DNA of 48,707 bases from Hyphomicrobiales bacterium (GTDB taxonomy: Bacteria; Pseudomonadota; Alphaproteobacteria; Rhizobiales; Beijerinckiaceae), in assembly GCA_900470095.1 (NCBI GenBank), contig UBZM01000061.1, positions 1 through 48,707 of the forward strand, given 5' to 3'. Of this stretch, positions 16,974 through 26,220 are shown one piece after another (positions within the stretch are counted from its first letter, which is position 1; each line of letters opens with the position of its first letter). Under the pieces are notes generated by a model that saw nothing but the letters and a program-made list of their open reading frames with translations, was not told where the DNA came from and searched no databases. The translations under genes were made by a program, and so were the position numbers.

Positions 16974-18437
16974 TCATCGCGGCAATCTCCTGCGCGCCAT
17001 CGCAACGATCAGGACAGCCGCGATCATGGCGGCAGCGAGGTTGTAAGCCATCCCGCTGACGAAGGCAGAGGCGTAACGCTGGGCTTGGCCCTCCGCATCG
17101 AGGCCGGCGGCAAGCGCCGCGCCGAAGAGGATGCCGACAATGGCCACTCCCAGTGCCGCACCGACTTGCTGCAGCGTTGCGACGACGCCCGAAGCCATGC
17201 CCGCCTGCCCTTCCCGCACGAACCCGAGGACGAGATTGAGCAGTGGCGTCATGATCAGGCCCTGGCCGGCGCCGACCAGGATCAAGGCCGGGATCAGATG
17301 CGCGACGACGAGCTCGGCTCCGGCGAGCCAGACCTGCGCAATCAGAATGCCGAGCGACACGGCATAGAGAAGCGCTCCCGTGGCGATTGCCGCTGTGCCA
17401 AGGCGCGCGACAAGGCGCGGCGCCGCCATGGAGGCAATGACGAACCCGATGCTGCAGGGGACGAAAGTTCGACCTGCCTCGAACGGGCTGAGACCAAACC
17501 CAGTCTGCGCCAGGAGAGCAAAGCATAGAAAGAATGAGGACGATGTCGAATAGATCAGGACGACCAACAGCCCGCCCTGGGCAAAGCGCAATTGACGCAT
17601 GAGCATCATATCGACAAGGGGCTCGCGGCCCGCCCGGCGCCGGCTCTCCTGCTGGCTGTAGAACGCAGCAATCAGAACGGCGGCTCCTGCCAGCGATGCA
17701 AAGCTCCATAGCGGCCAGCCCTGCGCCGGTCCTTCGATCAAGGGCACGAGCAACAGCGTCAGCCCCAGGGTCACGAGCGCCACGCCGGACCAGTCAAGGC
17801 TCGAACGCTCCCGCGCATGCGTCTCGGGGATGAACGGCGCCATCAGGATGGCGAAAACCCCGATGGGAACATTGATGAGGAAGATCGTGCGCCAGCCGAG
17901 ATCGAACAGGTTCGCCTCGACGAGAAAGCCGCCGACCACCTGGCCCGCGATGGCCGCAAGGCCCAATGTCATGCCGAGGAAACCAAAGGCACGACGACTG
18001 TCGTCAGCCGAGAAATTCACGCGGATCGAAGCATAGACTTGCGGAAGCAAGAGTGCCGCCGCCAATCCCTGGGCCACGCGCGCTGCGATGAGGATCTCGA
18101 TCGTCGGCGCCAGTCCGCAGAGCGCCGAGGCGAGCGTGAAACCGGCAATCCCGACGACGAAGAGGCGCCGGCGGCCATGAATGTCGCCAAGCCGGCCACC
18201 GGTGATCAGCAGCACCCCGAAGGCCAGTTCATAGCCCGCGACAATGAAGCCGATCTGCGACAGGCTGGCGCCGAGATTGGCCTGCATGGCGGGGATCGCG
18301 ACATTGACCACGAAAAGATCGAAGATCGTCAGGAAACCCGCCAGAAGCAGAACGGATAAACCGAGCCAGGGCGGGCGGGTCCCGTGGTTTTCGGCTGGGC
18401 TGCGCAGGGCCTCGGCCCTAGCGGTATCGGAACTCAT
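16974..18437 (-). CDS. MFS drug exporter, DHA2 family (14 TM)
   Basis: A 487-residue proton antiporter of the EmrB/QacA group. The ATG at 18437 was chosen for the GAGGA 8 bases upstream; in-frame codons further up have none. It has about 14 hydrophobic helices, motif A between TM2 and TM3 (GGRLGDIHGRRRLFV), and motif C-like VAQGLAAALLLPQVY. It ends in an Arg-rich tail (MARRRLPR). It is divergent from an XRE/MmyB-type regulator gene 97 bases away, a common arrangement for inducible export pumps. No periplasmic adaptor gene is beside it, so it probably works alone in the inner membrane. The substrate is unknown. Confidence 0.9.
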   Translation of the reverse strand: MSSDTARAEALRSPAENHGTRPPWLGLSVLLLAGFLTIFDLFVVNVAIPAMQANLGASLSQIGFIVAGYELAFGVLLITGGRLGDIHGRRRLFVVGIAGFTLASALCGLAPTIEILIAARVAQGLAAALLLPQVYASIRVNFSADDSRRAFGFLGMTLGLAAIAGQVVGGFLVEANLFDLGWRTIFLINVPIGVFAILMAPFIPETHARERSSLDWSGVALVTLGLTLLLVPLIEGPAQGWPLWSFASLAGAAVLIAAFYSQQESRRRAGREPLVDMMLMRQLRFAQGGLLVVLIYSTSSSFFLCFALLAQTGFGLSPFEAGRTFVPCSIGFVIASMAAPRLVARLGTAAIATGALLYAVSLGILIAQVWLAGAELVVAHLIPALILVGAGQGLIMTPLLNLVLGFVREGQAGMASGVVATLQQVGAALGVAIVGILFGAALAAGLDAEGQAQRYASAFVSGMAYNLAAAMIAAVLIVAMARRRLPR

Positions 18438-18534
18438 GGTGCGTCCTCGGATTAACGACGCAACAGCCATGAGACGGCATTGACGCTGATACAATTTAAC
18501 TCATTATGCTATTACTTTTTGTACTGATGGGATC

Positions 18535-19383
18535 ATGGCGACCTTCGAACGGACCCGACCCGAGCTTTCAGAGTTCCTGCGCGCCCACCGCGAGCGGCTG
18601 ACGCCGGAGGATGTCGGCTTACCCGCCGGCAAGCGGAGGCGTACGGCCGGCCTCAGGCGCGAGGAGGTTGCCGCGCTCGCCGGGGTGGGCCTGAGTTGGT
18701 ACACATGGCTCGAGCAGGGGCGCAATATCGGCGTCTCCTCGGGTTTTCTCGACAATCTCGCCCGGGTCCTGAAGCTCGATGGCGCCGAGCGACGGCATCT
18801 CTTCCTGCTCGCGCAGGAACGCCCCCCGGCCGAGCCGGGAAAGACGTGGTGCACGGTTCCGTCCCTGGTGAACCGGCTGATGGACGATCTCGCCCCGCAC
18901 GCCGCCTATATTCTCAACCTGCGCTGGGACGTGCTGGCCTATAACGACGCGGCCGAAGGCCTGTTCCGCTTCGGCAGCCAGCCTTCGGCCCGGCGCAACC
19001 TGATGTGGATGCTGTTCTGCGATCAGCACCTCGGCGATACGCTGCTGGATTGGGAAAACCAGGCACAAGCCATGTTGGCGAGCTTCCGCCGGGATTTTGC
19101 AGGTGCGCGCGGGGATGCCGACATGCGCGCCCTGGTCGCGGAACTGGAAGATGTTTCGCCGGAATTCAAGACATGGTGGCGAAGCCCGGACGTACACGCC
19201 CCCTGCACCGGCACGCGCACGCTTCGCGTCGAGGGCCGCTCCGTTACTTTCGAGCACACCTCGCTCACCGTCGACGGCGGGCGGCATCTGCGATTGGTGG
19301 TCTATGCCGCCCTTGCCACCCAAACCTCCCCCGAGGGCTCCAACGGGCACTCCAAGCAGTTGGCTGCATTGCAGGAGAACTGA
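18535..19383 (+). CDS. XRE-type regulator with MmyB-like ligand-binding domain
   Basis: A 282-residue transcription factor. The N-terminal helix-turn-helix lies at about residues 36-75 (GLRREEVAALAGVGLSWYTW and LEQGRNIGVSSGFLDNLARV). The rest is a PAS-like MmyB domain (AAYILNLRWDVLAYNDAAEG; LVAELEDVSPEFKTWW; a C-terminal LTVDGGRHLRLVVY), which in relatives is thought to bind fatty-acid-like molecules. The family commonly controls adjacent oxidoreductases or pumps. It faces the DHA2 exporter and is the obvious candidate to control it. The ribosome binding site is poor (GGGATC). Confidence 0.9.
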   Translation: MATFERTRPELSEFLRAHRERLTPEDVGLPAGKRRRTAGLRREEVAALAGVGLSWYTWLEQGRNIGVSSGFLDNLARVLKLDGAERRHLFLLAQERPPAEPGKTWCTVPSLVNRLMDDLAPHAAYILNLRWDVLAYNDAAEGLFRFGSQPSARRNLMWMLFCDQHLGDTLLDWENQAQAMLASFRRDFAGARGDADMRALVAELEDVSPEFKTWWRSPDVHAPCTGTRTLRVEGRSVTFEHTSLTVDGGRHLRLVVYAALATQTSPEGSNGHSKQLAALQEN

Positions 19384-19459
19384 GAGCTTCGCTTCATCTG
19401 CGAAGCGTCAGTCACGAACCATGCCGCAGGCACGAAGTCCCGTCAGGGGAATGGACGGT

Positions 19460-20296
19460 TCAATATCCGCTTCTGTTTGCGCTCCTGGGATCGTCGACCA
19501 GCTTCTTGCGATAGATCTCGCCCTCTCTTGCCTTGGTGCGCCAAGGCCGCGCCCTTTGAAGCGCGATTTCGTAGGCGGAGTCGTTCCGGTCCAGCGTCGC
19601 CACCGCCAGGCCGGGCTCTGGGGAAGATGAAGATCGCGCGGCCCATGTCCCGTCCGGTCCAATGATGCCGGCAGGGCCCGTGGCGGCGTCCTGCGCGGGT
19701 GTGGCAGCCGCGATCCAGATGCAGTTCAGGCCGGCATGAGCCCGGAGCGCGATCTGAAAATACGCGGGGAGGCCGTATGACGAGAACAGAACCCCATCGA
19801 CGCCGCATTGCTCATAGCCGCTGAAGATTTCGGGGAACTGGGATTCGATGCAGATCGCACAGCCAAACCTGTAGCCATCGACGTCGACGATGACCGGTTC
19901 CGTTCCAGGCGTGTACCAGCCGTCGAGTTCGGTATTCGAGAGAAACCTCTTGTCGTATCGCGTGAGCAGCGCTCCCGTATCGGAGAAGACATAGAGAGAG
20001 TTGTGCGGCGGAAATCCCCGACCGAGCCGATGGGCCCCGCCGACGACCGCGACGATGCGGAGCTGCCCGCACAGGTCAGCGATCGCGCGAAGCTCGGCCT
20101 CCTGAATGGCCCAATCGAAGCCCTGCCAATCCCCCTGTTTCAGGATCTGGCTCTTCGCGTAGCCGGACAGCGCCCCTTCGCAGAGAGTGATCAGCCGGGC
20201 CCCCTCGTCCGCCGCACGCGCAATCATCGCGCGGATGGCGCTGCCATTGGCGGCAATATCAGGCGAAACAACGGTTTGTGCGGCCGCTATCCTCAA
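19460..20296 (-). CDS. Carbon-nitrogen hydrolase (nitrilase superfamily)
   Basis: A 278-residue cytoplasmic amidase-like enzyme. The Glu-Lys-Cys catalytic triad is complete: Glu40 in LCEGALSGY, Lys116 in RYDKRFLS and Cys149 in CAICIESQFPE. Length and fold signals (YVFSDTGALLTRYDK; GPAGIIGPDGTW) fit the amidase branches of the superfamily more than true nitrilases. Substrates could be amides, carbamoyl compounds or nitriles. The start ATG has GGGAG and GAGG just upstream. It converges with the regulator gene and stands alone. Confidence 0.88.
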   Translation of the reverse strand: MRIAAAQTVVSPDIAANGSAIRAMIARAADEGARLITLCEGALSGYAKSQILKQGDWQGFDWAIQEAELRAIADLCGQLRIVAVVGGAHRLGRGFPPHNSLYVFSDTGALLTRYDKRFLSNTELDGWYTPGTEPVIVDVDGYRFGCAICIESQFPEIFSGYEQCGVDGVLFSSYGLPAYFQIALRAHAGLNCIWIAAATPAQDAATGPAGIIGPDGTWAARSSSSPEPGLAVATLDRNDSAYEIALQRARPWRTKAREGEIYRKKLVDDPRSANRSGY

Positions 20297-20497
20297 CGCT
20301 CCCGTCCCCCTTCCGTCTCAACTCATAGTCTTCCCGGATTCGACGCGCTGTGAAACCGCTTACGGCGGGGACTGCTGGCTGGCCTTGCAGGCGGGTTGGC
20401 CCATATTTGCTGGATCGCGTGCGGACCAAGCAATGACGCCCCCCGCTGACGCTATCCTCCCACGGGCAGCATCAGCCGCAGCCACCATATGCCCCGG

Positions 20498-20576
20498 CTC
20501 GTTCCTGGACCCCTCGTTCCTGGGCCGGCTCGTTCCTGGGCCGGCTCGTTCCTGGGCCGACTAGTTCTTGGGCGTC
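20498..20576. repeat. 16-bp tandem repeat running into the sulfatase stop codon
   Basis: Five units with a 16-base period: ctcgttcctggaccc (20498, one base short), ctcgttcctgggccgg (20513 and 20529), ctcgttcctgggccga (20545) and ctagttcttgggcgtc (20561). The last unit is the 3' end of the sulfatase gene and includes its stop codon (TAG on the minus strand), so the array looks like an outward expansion of the gene end. No spacers are present, so it is not a CRISPR array. Confidence 0.8.
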
Positions 20577-22150
20577 AGCTTCTGCATCACGTCATCGAGG
20601 TTGAAGCTCGCCGGCTTCTGCCGGATCGGGAACTCCTTGAAGCTTTCCAGCCATTTCGCCACGACCGCCTGGGTCGGGACGACGACGAAAGCGCGGTCGA
20701 AGAACCATTTCTCATATTCGATCGAGGTGTCGCCGCGCTCGAAGGGGTCGGCACGCAGGTTGAACAGTTTTGGCGCCCGCAAATTGGTGAACTCCCTGCG
20801 CCAAACGTCGACGCCTTCGTGCTCCTGCGCCTTGAAGACGACCTTCCAGTCGGCGACGCGCACCGAGACCAGCTCGCCGTCGTCGTTCCAGTAGAGGAAA
20901 TCCCGGCGCGGTGAATCCTTGGCGCTGCCGGTGAAGAACGGCATCAGATTGTAGCCGTCGAGATGCACCTTGAAGGTCTTGCCATTGGCCTGGTGTCCCT
21001 TCAGGCATTTGGCCACCACGTCCGGCTCCCCGCCCGCCGCGCAGAAGGTCGGGATCAGGTCGTAATGCGAGAAGGCCTCGTTATAGATGGTGCCGGGCTT
21101 GATCACGCCCGGCCAACGCATCAGCGCCGGCACGCGATAGCCGCCCTCCCAATTGGTCGCCTTCTCCCCTCGGAACGGGGTCGAACCACCATCCGGCCAG
21201 GTCATCACCTCGGCACCATTGTCGCTGGTGTAGACGACGATGGTGTTCTGCGTGATGCCGAGATCATCGAGCTTCTTCAGGAGCTGGCCGATATGCCCGT
21301 CATGCTCGACCATCCCGTCGGGATAGATGCCCTTGCCGGTCTTGCCGTCGGATTCCGGCTTGAGATGCGTGTTGACGTGCATCCGGGTCGCGTTGAAATA
21401 GCAGAACCACGGCTTCTGGGCCTTGTGCTGCCGGTCGATGAAATCGATCGCCGCCGCGGTCGTCTCGTCATCGATGGTTTCCATCCGCTTCTTGGTCAGC
21501 GGCCCGGTATCCTCGATCTTGCCGTCGGCCGAGGAGCGGATGACGCCGCGCGGGCCAAAGCGCTTCCTGAACTCCGGGTCCTTGGGATAGTCGGGGTTCT
21601 CCGGCTCCTCCTCGGCATTGAGGTGGTAGAGATTGCCGAAGAACTCGTCGAAGCCGTGATTGGTGGGCAGGAACTCATCCTTGTCGCCGAGATGGTTCTT
21701 GCCGAACTGGCCGCTGACATAGCCGAGCGGCTTCAGCAGTTCGGCCACCGTCGGATCTTGCGGCTGCAACCCAACATCGGCGCCGGGCAGGCCGACCTTG
21801 GTGAGGCCGGTGCGGATCGGCGACTGGCCGGTGATGAAGGCCGCACGTCCGGCGGTGCAGCTCTGCTCGCCGTACCAGTCGGTGAACATCGCGCCTTCAG
21901 TGCCGATGCGGTCGATATTCGGGGTGCGATAGCCCATCATGCCGCGGTGATAGATGCTCGGATTGAACCAGCCGATATCGTCTCCCATGATCATCAGGAT
22001 ATTGGGCTTTCGCCCCGCGGCGGGTGCAGGCGCGGGCTGCTGGGCCTGCGCCGTCTGGATCGTCGGAGCGGATGCGAGGCCGCTCGCCGCCAGCGCGGTG
22101 CCCCCGAGAAGAATGCGTCTGCGAACGAGGTCCGGTCCATCTGTAGCCAT
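20561..22150 (-). CDS. Arylsulfatase, formylglycine type, Tat-exported
   Basis: A 529-residue sulfate-ester hydrolase. The ATG at 22150 has AGGAGGAA at ideal spacing. The N-terminus is a twin-arginine signal (VRRRILLGGTALAASG, then AQAQ). The metal-binding start is PNILMIMGDDIGWFNPS (Asp57, Asp58). The sulfatase signature Cys98-Thr-Ala-Gly-Arg102 (SCTAGRAAF) marks the Cys that is oxidised to formylglycine; no maturase gene lies in this window. Other family parts are present: FGKNHLGDKDEF, YTSDNGAE and WEGGYRVPALMRWPG. Export folded through Tat fits its predicted periplasmic role, probably scavenging sulfate from aryl or sugar sulfates. Its last codons form one unit of the adjacent tandem repeat. 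No ABC sulfur transporter or transcription factor is adjacent. Confidence 0.93.
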   Translation of the reverse strand: MATDGPDLVRRRILLGGTALAASGLASAPTIQTAQAQQPAPAPAAGRKPNILMIMGDDIGWFNPSIYHRGMMGYRTPNIDRIGTEGAMFTDWYGEQSCTAGRAAFITGQSPIRTGLTKVGLPGADVGLQPQDPTVAELLKPLGYVSGQFGKNHLGDKDEFLPTNHGFDEFFGNLYHLNAEEEPENPDYPKDPEFRKRFGPRGVIRSSADGKIEDTGPLTKKRMETIDDETTAAAIDFIDRQHKAQKPWFCYFNATRMHVNTHLKPESDGKTGKGIYPDGMVEHDGHIGQLLKKLDDLGITQNTIVVYTSDNGAEVMTWPDGGSTPFRGEKATNWEGGYRVPALMRWPGVIKPGTIYNEAFSHYDLIPTFCAAGGEPDVVAKCLKGHQANGKTFKVHLDGYNLMPFFTGSAKDSPRRDFLYWNDDGELVSVRVADWKVVFKAQEHEGVDVWRREFTNLRAPKLFNLRADPFERGDTSIEYEKWFFDRAFVVVPTQAVVAKWLESFKEFPIRQKPASFNLDDVMQKLTPKN

Positions 22151-22331
22151 GGGTTCCTCCTGGGGTTCAGGCAGAGAACCCACGCTAGAACGGCATGGCC
22201 GCGGGGCCAATCCGGATTGCGCAAACCTGCGTGAGCCGGGGATGTGCGAGGCAGAGGCGAACGGACACGGGCGGGCCACCTGCCCTATCCGGAAAGCCGT
22301 CGATCACCAGCCCAGTTCGGGACCCGCGGCC

Positions 22332-23018
22332 TCATCCAGCATAGGCAAAATAGACCTTGCCCCTGACCGGATCGACGATCGTGACGCTTCCGCCCCTGCC
22401 GTAGGAATAGAACGAGCCGGCCTCCTGGATCGATCGGTCGGCTTCGGCATCGCTGCCCGCTTCCATCGGGATCATGAACCCGTATTTCTCCAGATATTCA
22501 GCAATCGTCGGCGGATGCTGCTCCGCCCGCTTGGCCGACATCATCTGTGGGTCGTGATCATAGGGATGCCAGTCTTTGTCCCCGGCGTGCCGCACGGGCG
22601 TCGGATGCCATTTCGTCACGCCGGCTGCGAGCATGTCGCCCAACCGGCTCCCCTGTTTTCGCGCCCAGTCGGCGCTTGAATCGGTGAGACGATAGACAAC
22701 AAAGCCCGTCTCGTTGTCGCCGGGCATGAAACCGACGCCCCAGGCCTCCTCAAGCCGGTATTCTACGGATGCGACCTCTAACGGCGCCGGAACGCGAGAC
22801 ATCAGCATCTCCCGCTCCTGATATTTGACGGCGACATAGGGGACGCCGATCAGGAGGAGGCCTGCCGCAACAATTGCCGTTCGCCTGACGGTTCGCCCTG
22901 GTTGGGGCCGTCGCCAAAGCCGGTAGGCGAAACGCAGGAGGAGGATGACCAAACAAACCAGCAGCAGCGCCACTAGGGCGGCAATGGCCAGGATCGTGAG
23001 CAACGCCAGAGATTCCAT
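22332..23018 (-). CDS. Hypothetical membrane protein (228 aa)
   Basis: A 228-residue protein of unknown function. It has two N-terminal membrane helices (residues about 5-30, LLTILAIAALVALLLVCLVI; and about 48-66, IVAAGLLLIGVPYVAVKY) separated by an Arg-rich cytoplasmic loop, then a soluble domain of about 155 residues. That domain has His-rich stretches (KWHPTPVRHAGDKDWHPYDH) and ends with a beta-rich segment (VTIVDPVRGKVYFAYAG). By topology the soluble part should face the periplasm. The gene is isolated, with 181 bases to the sulfatase start. I recognise no family. Confidence 0.7.
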   Translation of the reverse strand: MESLALLTILAIAALVALLLVCLVILLLRFAYRLWRRPQPGRTVRRTAIVAAGLLLIGVPYVAVKYQEREMLMSRVPAPLEVASVEYRLEEAWGVGFMPGDNETGFVVYRLTDSSADWARKQGSRLGDMLAAGVTKWHPTPVRHAGDKDWHPYDHDPQMMSAKRAEQHPPTIAEYLEKYGFMIPMEAGSDAEADRSIQEAGSFYSYGRGGSVTIVDPVRGKVYFAYAG

Positions 23019-23197
23019 TGTGAAGGAAGTCTCCCCGCATCAGGCGATGCGCCGGCCCTAGCGTCAACAGCGCGACGATCTCGAAGGCGCAGATTCCGGG
23101 ACCAACCCGTCACCAGGCCGCACCGTTGCGGATCTCGGCATCCCCGAGCTATTCTGCGACGCGTTGCAGCAACCGGTATGACAAGCCAAGGGCATCG

Positions 23198-23332
23198 ATG
23201 TCGGATTTCTGGCTCTGGCTCGACCTGTCGAAGGGATTGCTTGCTGCCGCGACCCTGGCTTGCTTTTTCGTTCAATTGTTCCGGGGTCGGATCAGCCTGA
23301 AATCGCTGCGAAGCGGGCGGTGGCAGGTCTAG
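23198..23332 (+). CDS. Possible 44-aa single-pass membrane protein
   Basis: A short frame with an AAGG about 7 bases before its ATG. It encodes MSDFWLWLDLSKG followed by one hydrophobic helix (LLAAATLACFFVQLF) and a basic tail (RGRISLKSLRSGRW), the layout of a real small membrane protein with its C-terminus in the cytoplasm. Its beginning resembles another 44-aa frame at 46512-46646. The rest of 23019-23458 shows nothing else I can support. Confidence 0.35.
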   Translation: MSDFWLWLDLSKGLLAAATLACFFVQLFRGRISLKSLRSGRWQV

Positions 23333-23458
23333 TTTCGTTCCCAGGCTTGGTTGGTGGCGGCAAGGATTGCGACGCGTTCCCACGCACCCCCATAATCTCG
23401 ACCTCGAGCCGCAATCGAGTTCCGCAAGACGAAGGGCCTCCGCGCCGGACTTTCAGCC

Positions 23459-23839
23459 TCAGCCGAGGTTCGCCGCCGGCAGGGGTTCCATCAACTCGAT
23501 GCGGTTCCCGAAAGGGTCGTCCACATACATCCGGTCATACCCGTCCAATGGTTGGTCCTCTGCCACGCGGTAGCCGTGCGCCTTCAGAGTGGTGACCAGC
23601 GCTGCGAGATCGCTCACAATGAAGGCTGGGTGCGCTTTGCGGGCTGGCTTGAAATCAGCGTCCACTCCCAGGTGGACCTTCAATGCTCCCTGTTCGAACC
23701 AGCATCCGCCCCGGCTGGCGAGATGAGCGGGCTTGGCGACTTCGCTGATGCCGAGAACGCCCTCATAAAAGGCGCGTGCCTCGCTTTCGCCCCCGAGTGG
23801 CATGGCGAGCTGCACGTGGTCGAGGCGCGTAATGGTCAT
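23459..23839 (-). CDS. VOC-family (glyoxalase/dioxygenase fold) protein
   Basis: A 126-residue single-domain vicinal-oxygen-chelate protein. It has the typical beta-alpha-beta-beta-beta modules: LDHVQLAMPLGGESEARAFY at the start (metal ligand His8), then HPAFIVSDLAAL in the second module and YVDDPFGNRIELMEP at the end (metal ligand Glu). The family includes glyoxalase I, fosfomycin-resistance enzymes and ring-cleaving dioxygenases; this divergent member cannot be assigned. It is transcribed toward a gap and follows the HAD gene on the same strand after 102 bases. Confidence 0.85.
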   Translation of the reverse strand: MTITRLDHVQLAMPLGGESEARAFYEGVLGISEVAKPAHLASRGGCWFEQGALKVHLGVDADFKPARKAHPAFIVSDLAALVTTLKAHGYRVAEDQPLDGYDRMYVDDPFGNRIELMEPLPAANLG

Positions 23840-23941
23840 TGTCGCAGTTTAGTTTCGGCCGGGGCCGAAATCCACCGACTGTGAAGGCACGACAAACCGC
23901 CCGCGTCCTGGCCCAGGCCATTGGGCGGCCCCGAGCGGTCC

Positions 23942-24613
23942 TTATGCGCCCAACCCGTCCAAGGCGGCGGCGAGATCGCCATAGCGGCCGACAACGCGGT
24001 CCGCGCCGGCCATTGCCAGACGGTCGCCATGATTGCCGGCGCAGTGAGCCCCAGCGGTGAAGCCGATGACCTGCATGCCGGCGGCCTTGCCCGCCATGAC
24101 GCCGTTGACGCTGTCCTCGACGACCACGCATTCCCAGGGCTGCGCGCCCATCGTAGTGGCGGCGTGGAGAAAGAGATCAGGCGCAGGCTTGCCATTCCGG
24201 ACCATGTCCGAGGAGAAGATATGCGGATCGAACAGGCCGAGCAGGCCGGTCTGCTGCAGCTTCCAGCGCAGCCGCGTGGACGGAGTGCTCGAGGCGACGC
24301 ATCGGCGAGCCTTGATCCGGCCGATGCTGCGCCGGGCGTCCGGGAGGGCGGCCAGATGCACCTCTATGCGCGCCGTCGTGTGCTCATCCAGCCGCGCGAA
24401 GAAATCGGATGGCAGGGGCGCGCTTCGCTGCTCCGCGATGATCGACTGGAGCTTGGCCTGCCACATCGGTGGGGACAGCCCCATGAATGTATCCGTGTAG
24501 ACATCGCGTTCGAGGACGACGCCGGCCGTGGCCAGGAACTCAAGTTCGGCAGCGAGATAGATCTCCTCGCTGTTCACAAGCACGCCGTCACAATCGAAGA
24601 TGATGAGCGTCAT
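23942..24613 (-). CDS. HAD-superfamily phosphatase, beta-phosphoglucomutase-like
   Basis: A 223-residue cytoplasmic hydrolase. The HAD motifs are complete: I, Asp7-x-Asp9 in FDCDGVLVNSE; II, Ser in CVASSTPSTR; III, Lys in NGKPAPDLF; and IV, acidic pair in VVVEDSVNGVMAGKAAG. The four-helix cap between residues about 15 and 80 makes it a subfamily IA sugar-phosphate phosphatase or mutase. The VNSE after motif I and the EDSVNG of motif IV fit the beta-phosphoglucomutase-like group (YniC, GPH-like). The exact phosphate ester is unknown. It is divergent from proline iminopeptidase 117 bases away. Confidence 0.88.
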   Translation of the reverse strand: MTLIIFDCDGVLVNSEEIYLAAELEFLATAGVVLERDVYTDTFMGLSPPMWQAKLQSIIAEQRSAPLPSDFFARLDEHTTARIEVHLAALPDARRSIGRIKARRCVASSTPSTRLRWKLQQTGLLGLFDPHIFSSDMVRNGKPAPDLFLHAATTMGAQPWECVVVEDSVNGVMAGKAAGMQVIGFTAGAHCAGNHGDRLAMAGADRVVGRYGDLAAALDGLGA

Positions 24614-24730
24614 TCAGGGCCGTCCGGTTTCAGGCGCTCACCTCGCTAAAGCAACGGGCGGCAGCAATCCAGAACGAGCAGGTCCATCCGCCGGTTGACG
24701 TGGCTTCCCCTGCTGCCCCACAGCACGGGC

Positions 24731-25693
24731 ATGAGCGCAGAACCCCGCCCCCTGCCTGAGCCGTTCGATGCAGGGCTTCTCGCCGTCGGCGACGGCACCG
24801 ACCTCTACTGGGAGATCTCCGGCAATCCCGCCGGCAAGCCCGCGCTCTACCTGCATGGCGGCCCCGGCAGCTCGCTCCGCTCCGGCAGCTATCGCCGCCA
24901 TTTCGACCCGCAACGCTACCGCATCATCGGGATCGACCAGCGCGGCTGCGGGCGCAGCCGCCCCCTCGCCTCGGACGCGCCCAGCGAATTGCACCGGAAT
25001 ACGACGCGGGCACTGATCGGGGATATCGAAGCCGTCAGGACGCATCTCGGCATCGCGTCCTGGCTCGTCTCCGGCGTCTCCTGGGGCTCGACGCTGGCGC
25101 TGGCCTATGCGCAGGCCCATCCCGGCAGGGTCTCCGAACTGGTGCTCGTCGCGGTCACCACGACCAGCCGCGAGGAGGTCGACTGGATCACCGAAGGCGT
25201 CGGGCGCCTGTTTCCCGAAGCCTGGCAACGCTTCGAGCAGGATTCCGGTCGAGGCCCCGGCGAGCGCGTCGTCGAAGCTTATGCGAGGCGGCTGGCCACG
25301 GGCGACCGCCAGGACCGCTTGCGCGCATCCCGCGCCTGGAACGCCTGGGAAGCGACGCATATCTCGCTCGATCCGGGCTGGGAACCGGCCAGCCAACCGC
25401 CCGACGAGGAACGGGCTCTCGCCTTCGCCACCCTCGTCACCCATTACTGGGCCCATGACGGATTTCTGCGGGATGGGCAGGAAATCTTGCCCCGCATTGC
25501 CGAAATCGCGGATATTCCGGCCGTTCTCATTCATGGCCGTCGCGATGTCGGCGGACCCGCGATCACCCCCTGGACCCTGCATCAGCGCTGGCCGGCCAGT
25601 CGCCTGGTCATCGTCGAAGCCGAAGGGCATGGCGGGCCGCAATGTTACGAGCAGATGCGCCTCGCGCTCGATGCATTCGCGCGGGAGAATTGA
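24731..25693 (+). CDS. pip: Proline iminopeptidase (alpha/beta hydrolase, S33)
   Basis: A 320-residue cytoplasmic peptidase that removes N-terminal proline from peptides. The oxyanion motif LHGGPGS (residues 41-47), the loop DQRGCGRSRP (69-78), and the nucleophile in GVSWGS (Ser117) are all present. Asp272 in GRRDVGGP and His300 in EGHGGP complete the triad. Relatives normally have GGSWGS around the serine; the Val is a mild variation. I chose ATG 24731 because the 12 residues before it in the same frame do not match the family. It is a single gene with no operon partner. Confidence 0.92.
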   Translation: MSAEPRPLPEPFDAGLLAVGDGTDLYWEISGNPAGKPALYLHGGPGSSLRSGSYRRHFDPQRYRIIGIDQRGCGRSRPLASDAPSELHRNTTRALIGDIEAVRTHLGIASWLVSGVSWGSTLALAYAQAHPGRVSELVLVAVTTTSREEVDWITEGVGRLFPEAWQRFEQDSGRGPGERVVEAYARRLATGDRQDRLRASRAWNAWEATHISLDPGWEPASQPPDEERALAFATLVTHYWAHDGFLRDGQEILPRIAEIADIPAVLIHGRRDVGGPAITPWTLHQRWPASRLVIVEAEGHGGPQCYEQMRLALDAFAREN

Positions 25694-25798
25694 CCGGCGC
25701 GTTGTCGCCCCCTTCGCAGAGGTCTCGCCGGAGCCGCCGAGCAGCTTTGTTCACAGTCCTGCGCTACGTCCCCAGCACTGCAATACAAGGAGATGGAA

Positions 25799-26098
25799 TT
25801 GAGCTTTTCGAGGATGGCGAAAGCCGTTGGTTCGGTGAGTTTCCTTTTGGGTATCCTGATTGCTGCCGCAAGCGTGCGATTCCCGGACATGTTTCAAGAC
25901 ATGGGGCCCATTCAACAGATCGGTGCAGCAAGCTTCTTCTTTGCCGGCGCGTTTGTCGCGATGCAAACGCTGGTCAAGAGGATGGAGGGCGGGCATCCCG
26001 ACGATACTTCGCTCGCGGTGAGTTTGAAGGAGCTATCAGGGTCATTGCTCTACTCGATTTTTGGCCTGACCGTTACGGCGATGTCGGTTTTGACGTGA
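25799..26098 (+). CDS. Small membrane protein, two predicted helices
   Basis: About 100 residues, unknown function. An AAGGAG (25787-25792) lies directly against an ATG at 25793, too close for use, but exactly 6 bases before the in-frame TTG at 25799, so I chose TTG. Helix 1 is AVGSVSFLLGILIAAASVRF and helix 2 is IQQIGAASFFFAGAFVAMQT. They are followed by an acidic loop (KRMEGGHPDDTS) and a third hydrophobic stretch (LLYSIFGLTVTAMSVL) at the C-terminus, so three passes are possible. The gene is on its own, 105 bases after pip. Confidence 0.6.
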   Translation: MSFSRMAKAVGSVSFLLGILIAAASVRFPDMFQDMGPIQQIGAASFFFAGAFVAMQTLVKRMEGGHPDDTSLAVSLKELSGSLLYSIFGLTVTAMSVLT

Positions 26099-26220
26099 TT
26101 GGCGCGATAAGTGTACTGCAATCTCCGGTCAAATGACCGATTTCATGCATGCCCCGGTGACGTGGCGCTTCACGTCACGCGACCGTGTTCACCCGCATGC
26201 TGCCTTGCCCGCAAACCGCG

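Noticed and set aside
20498..20576. CRISPR-like repeat array
   Set aside because: The units are directly adjacent without spacers, and no cas gene is nearby.
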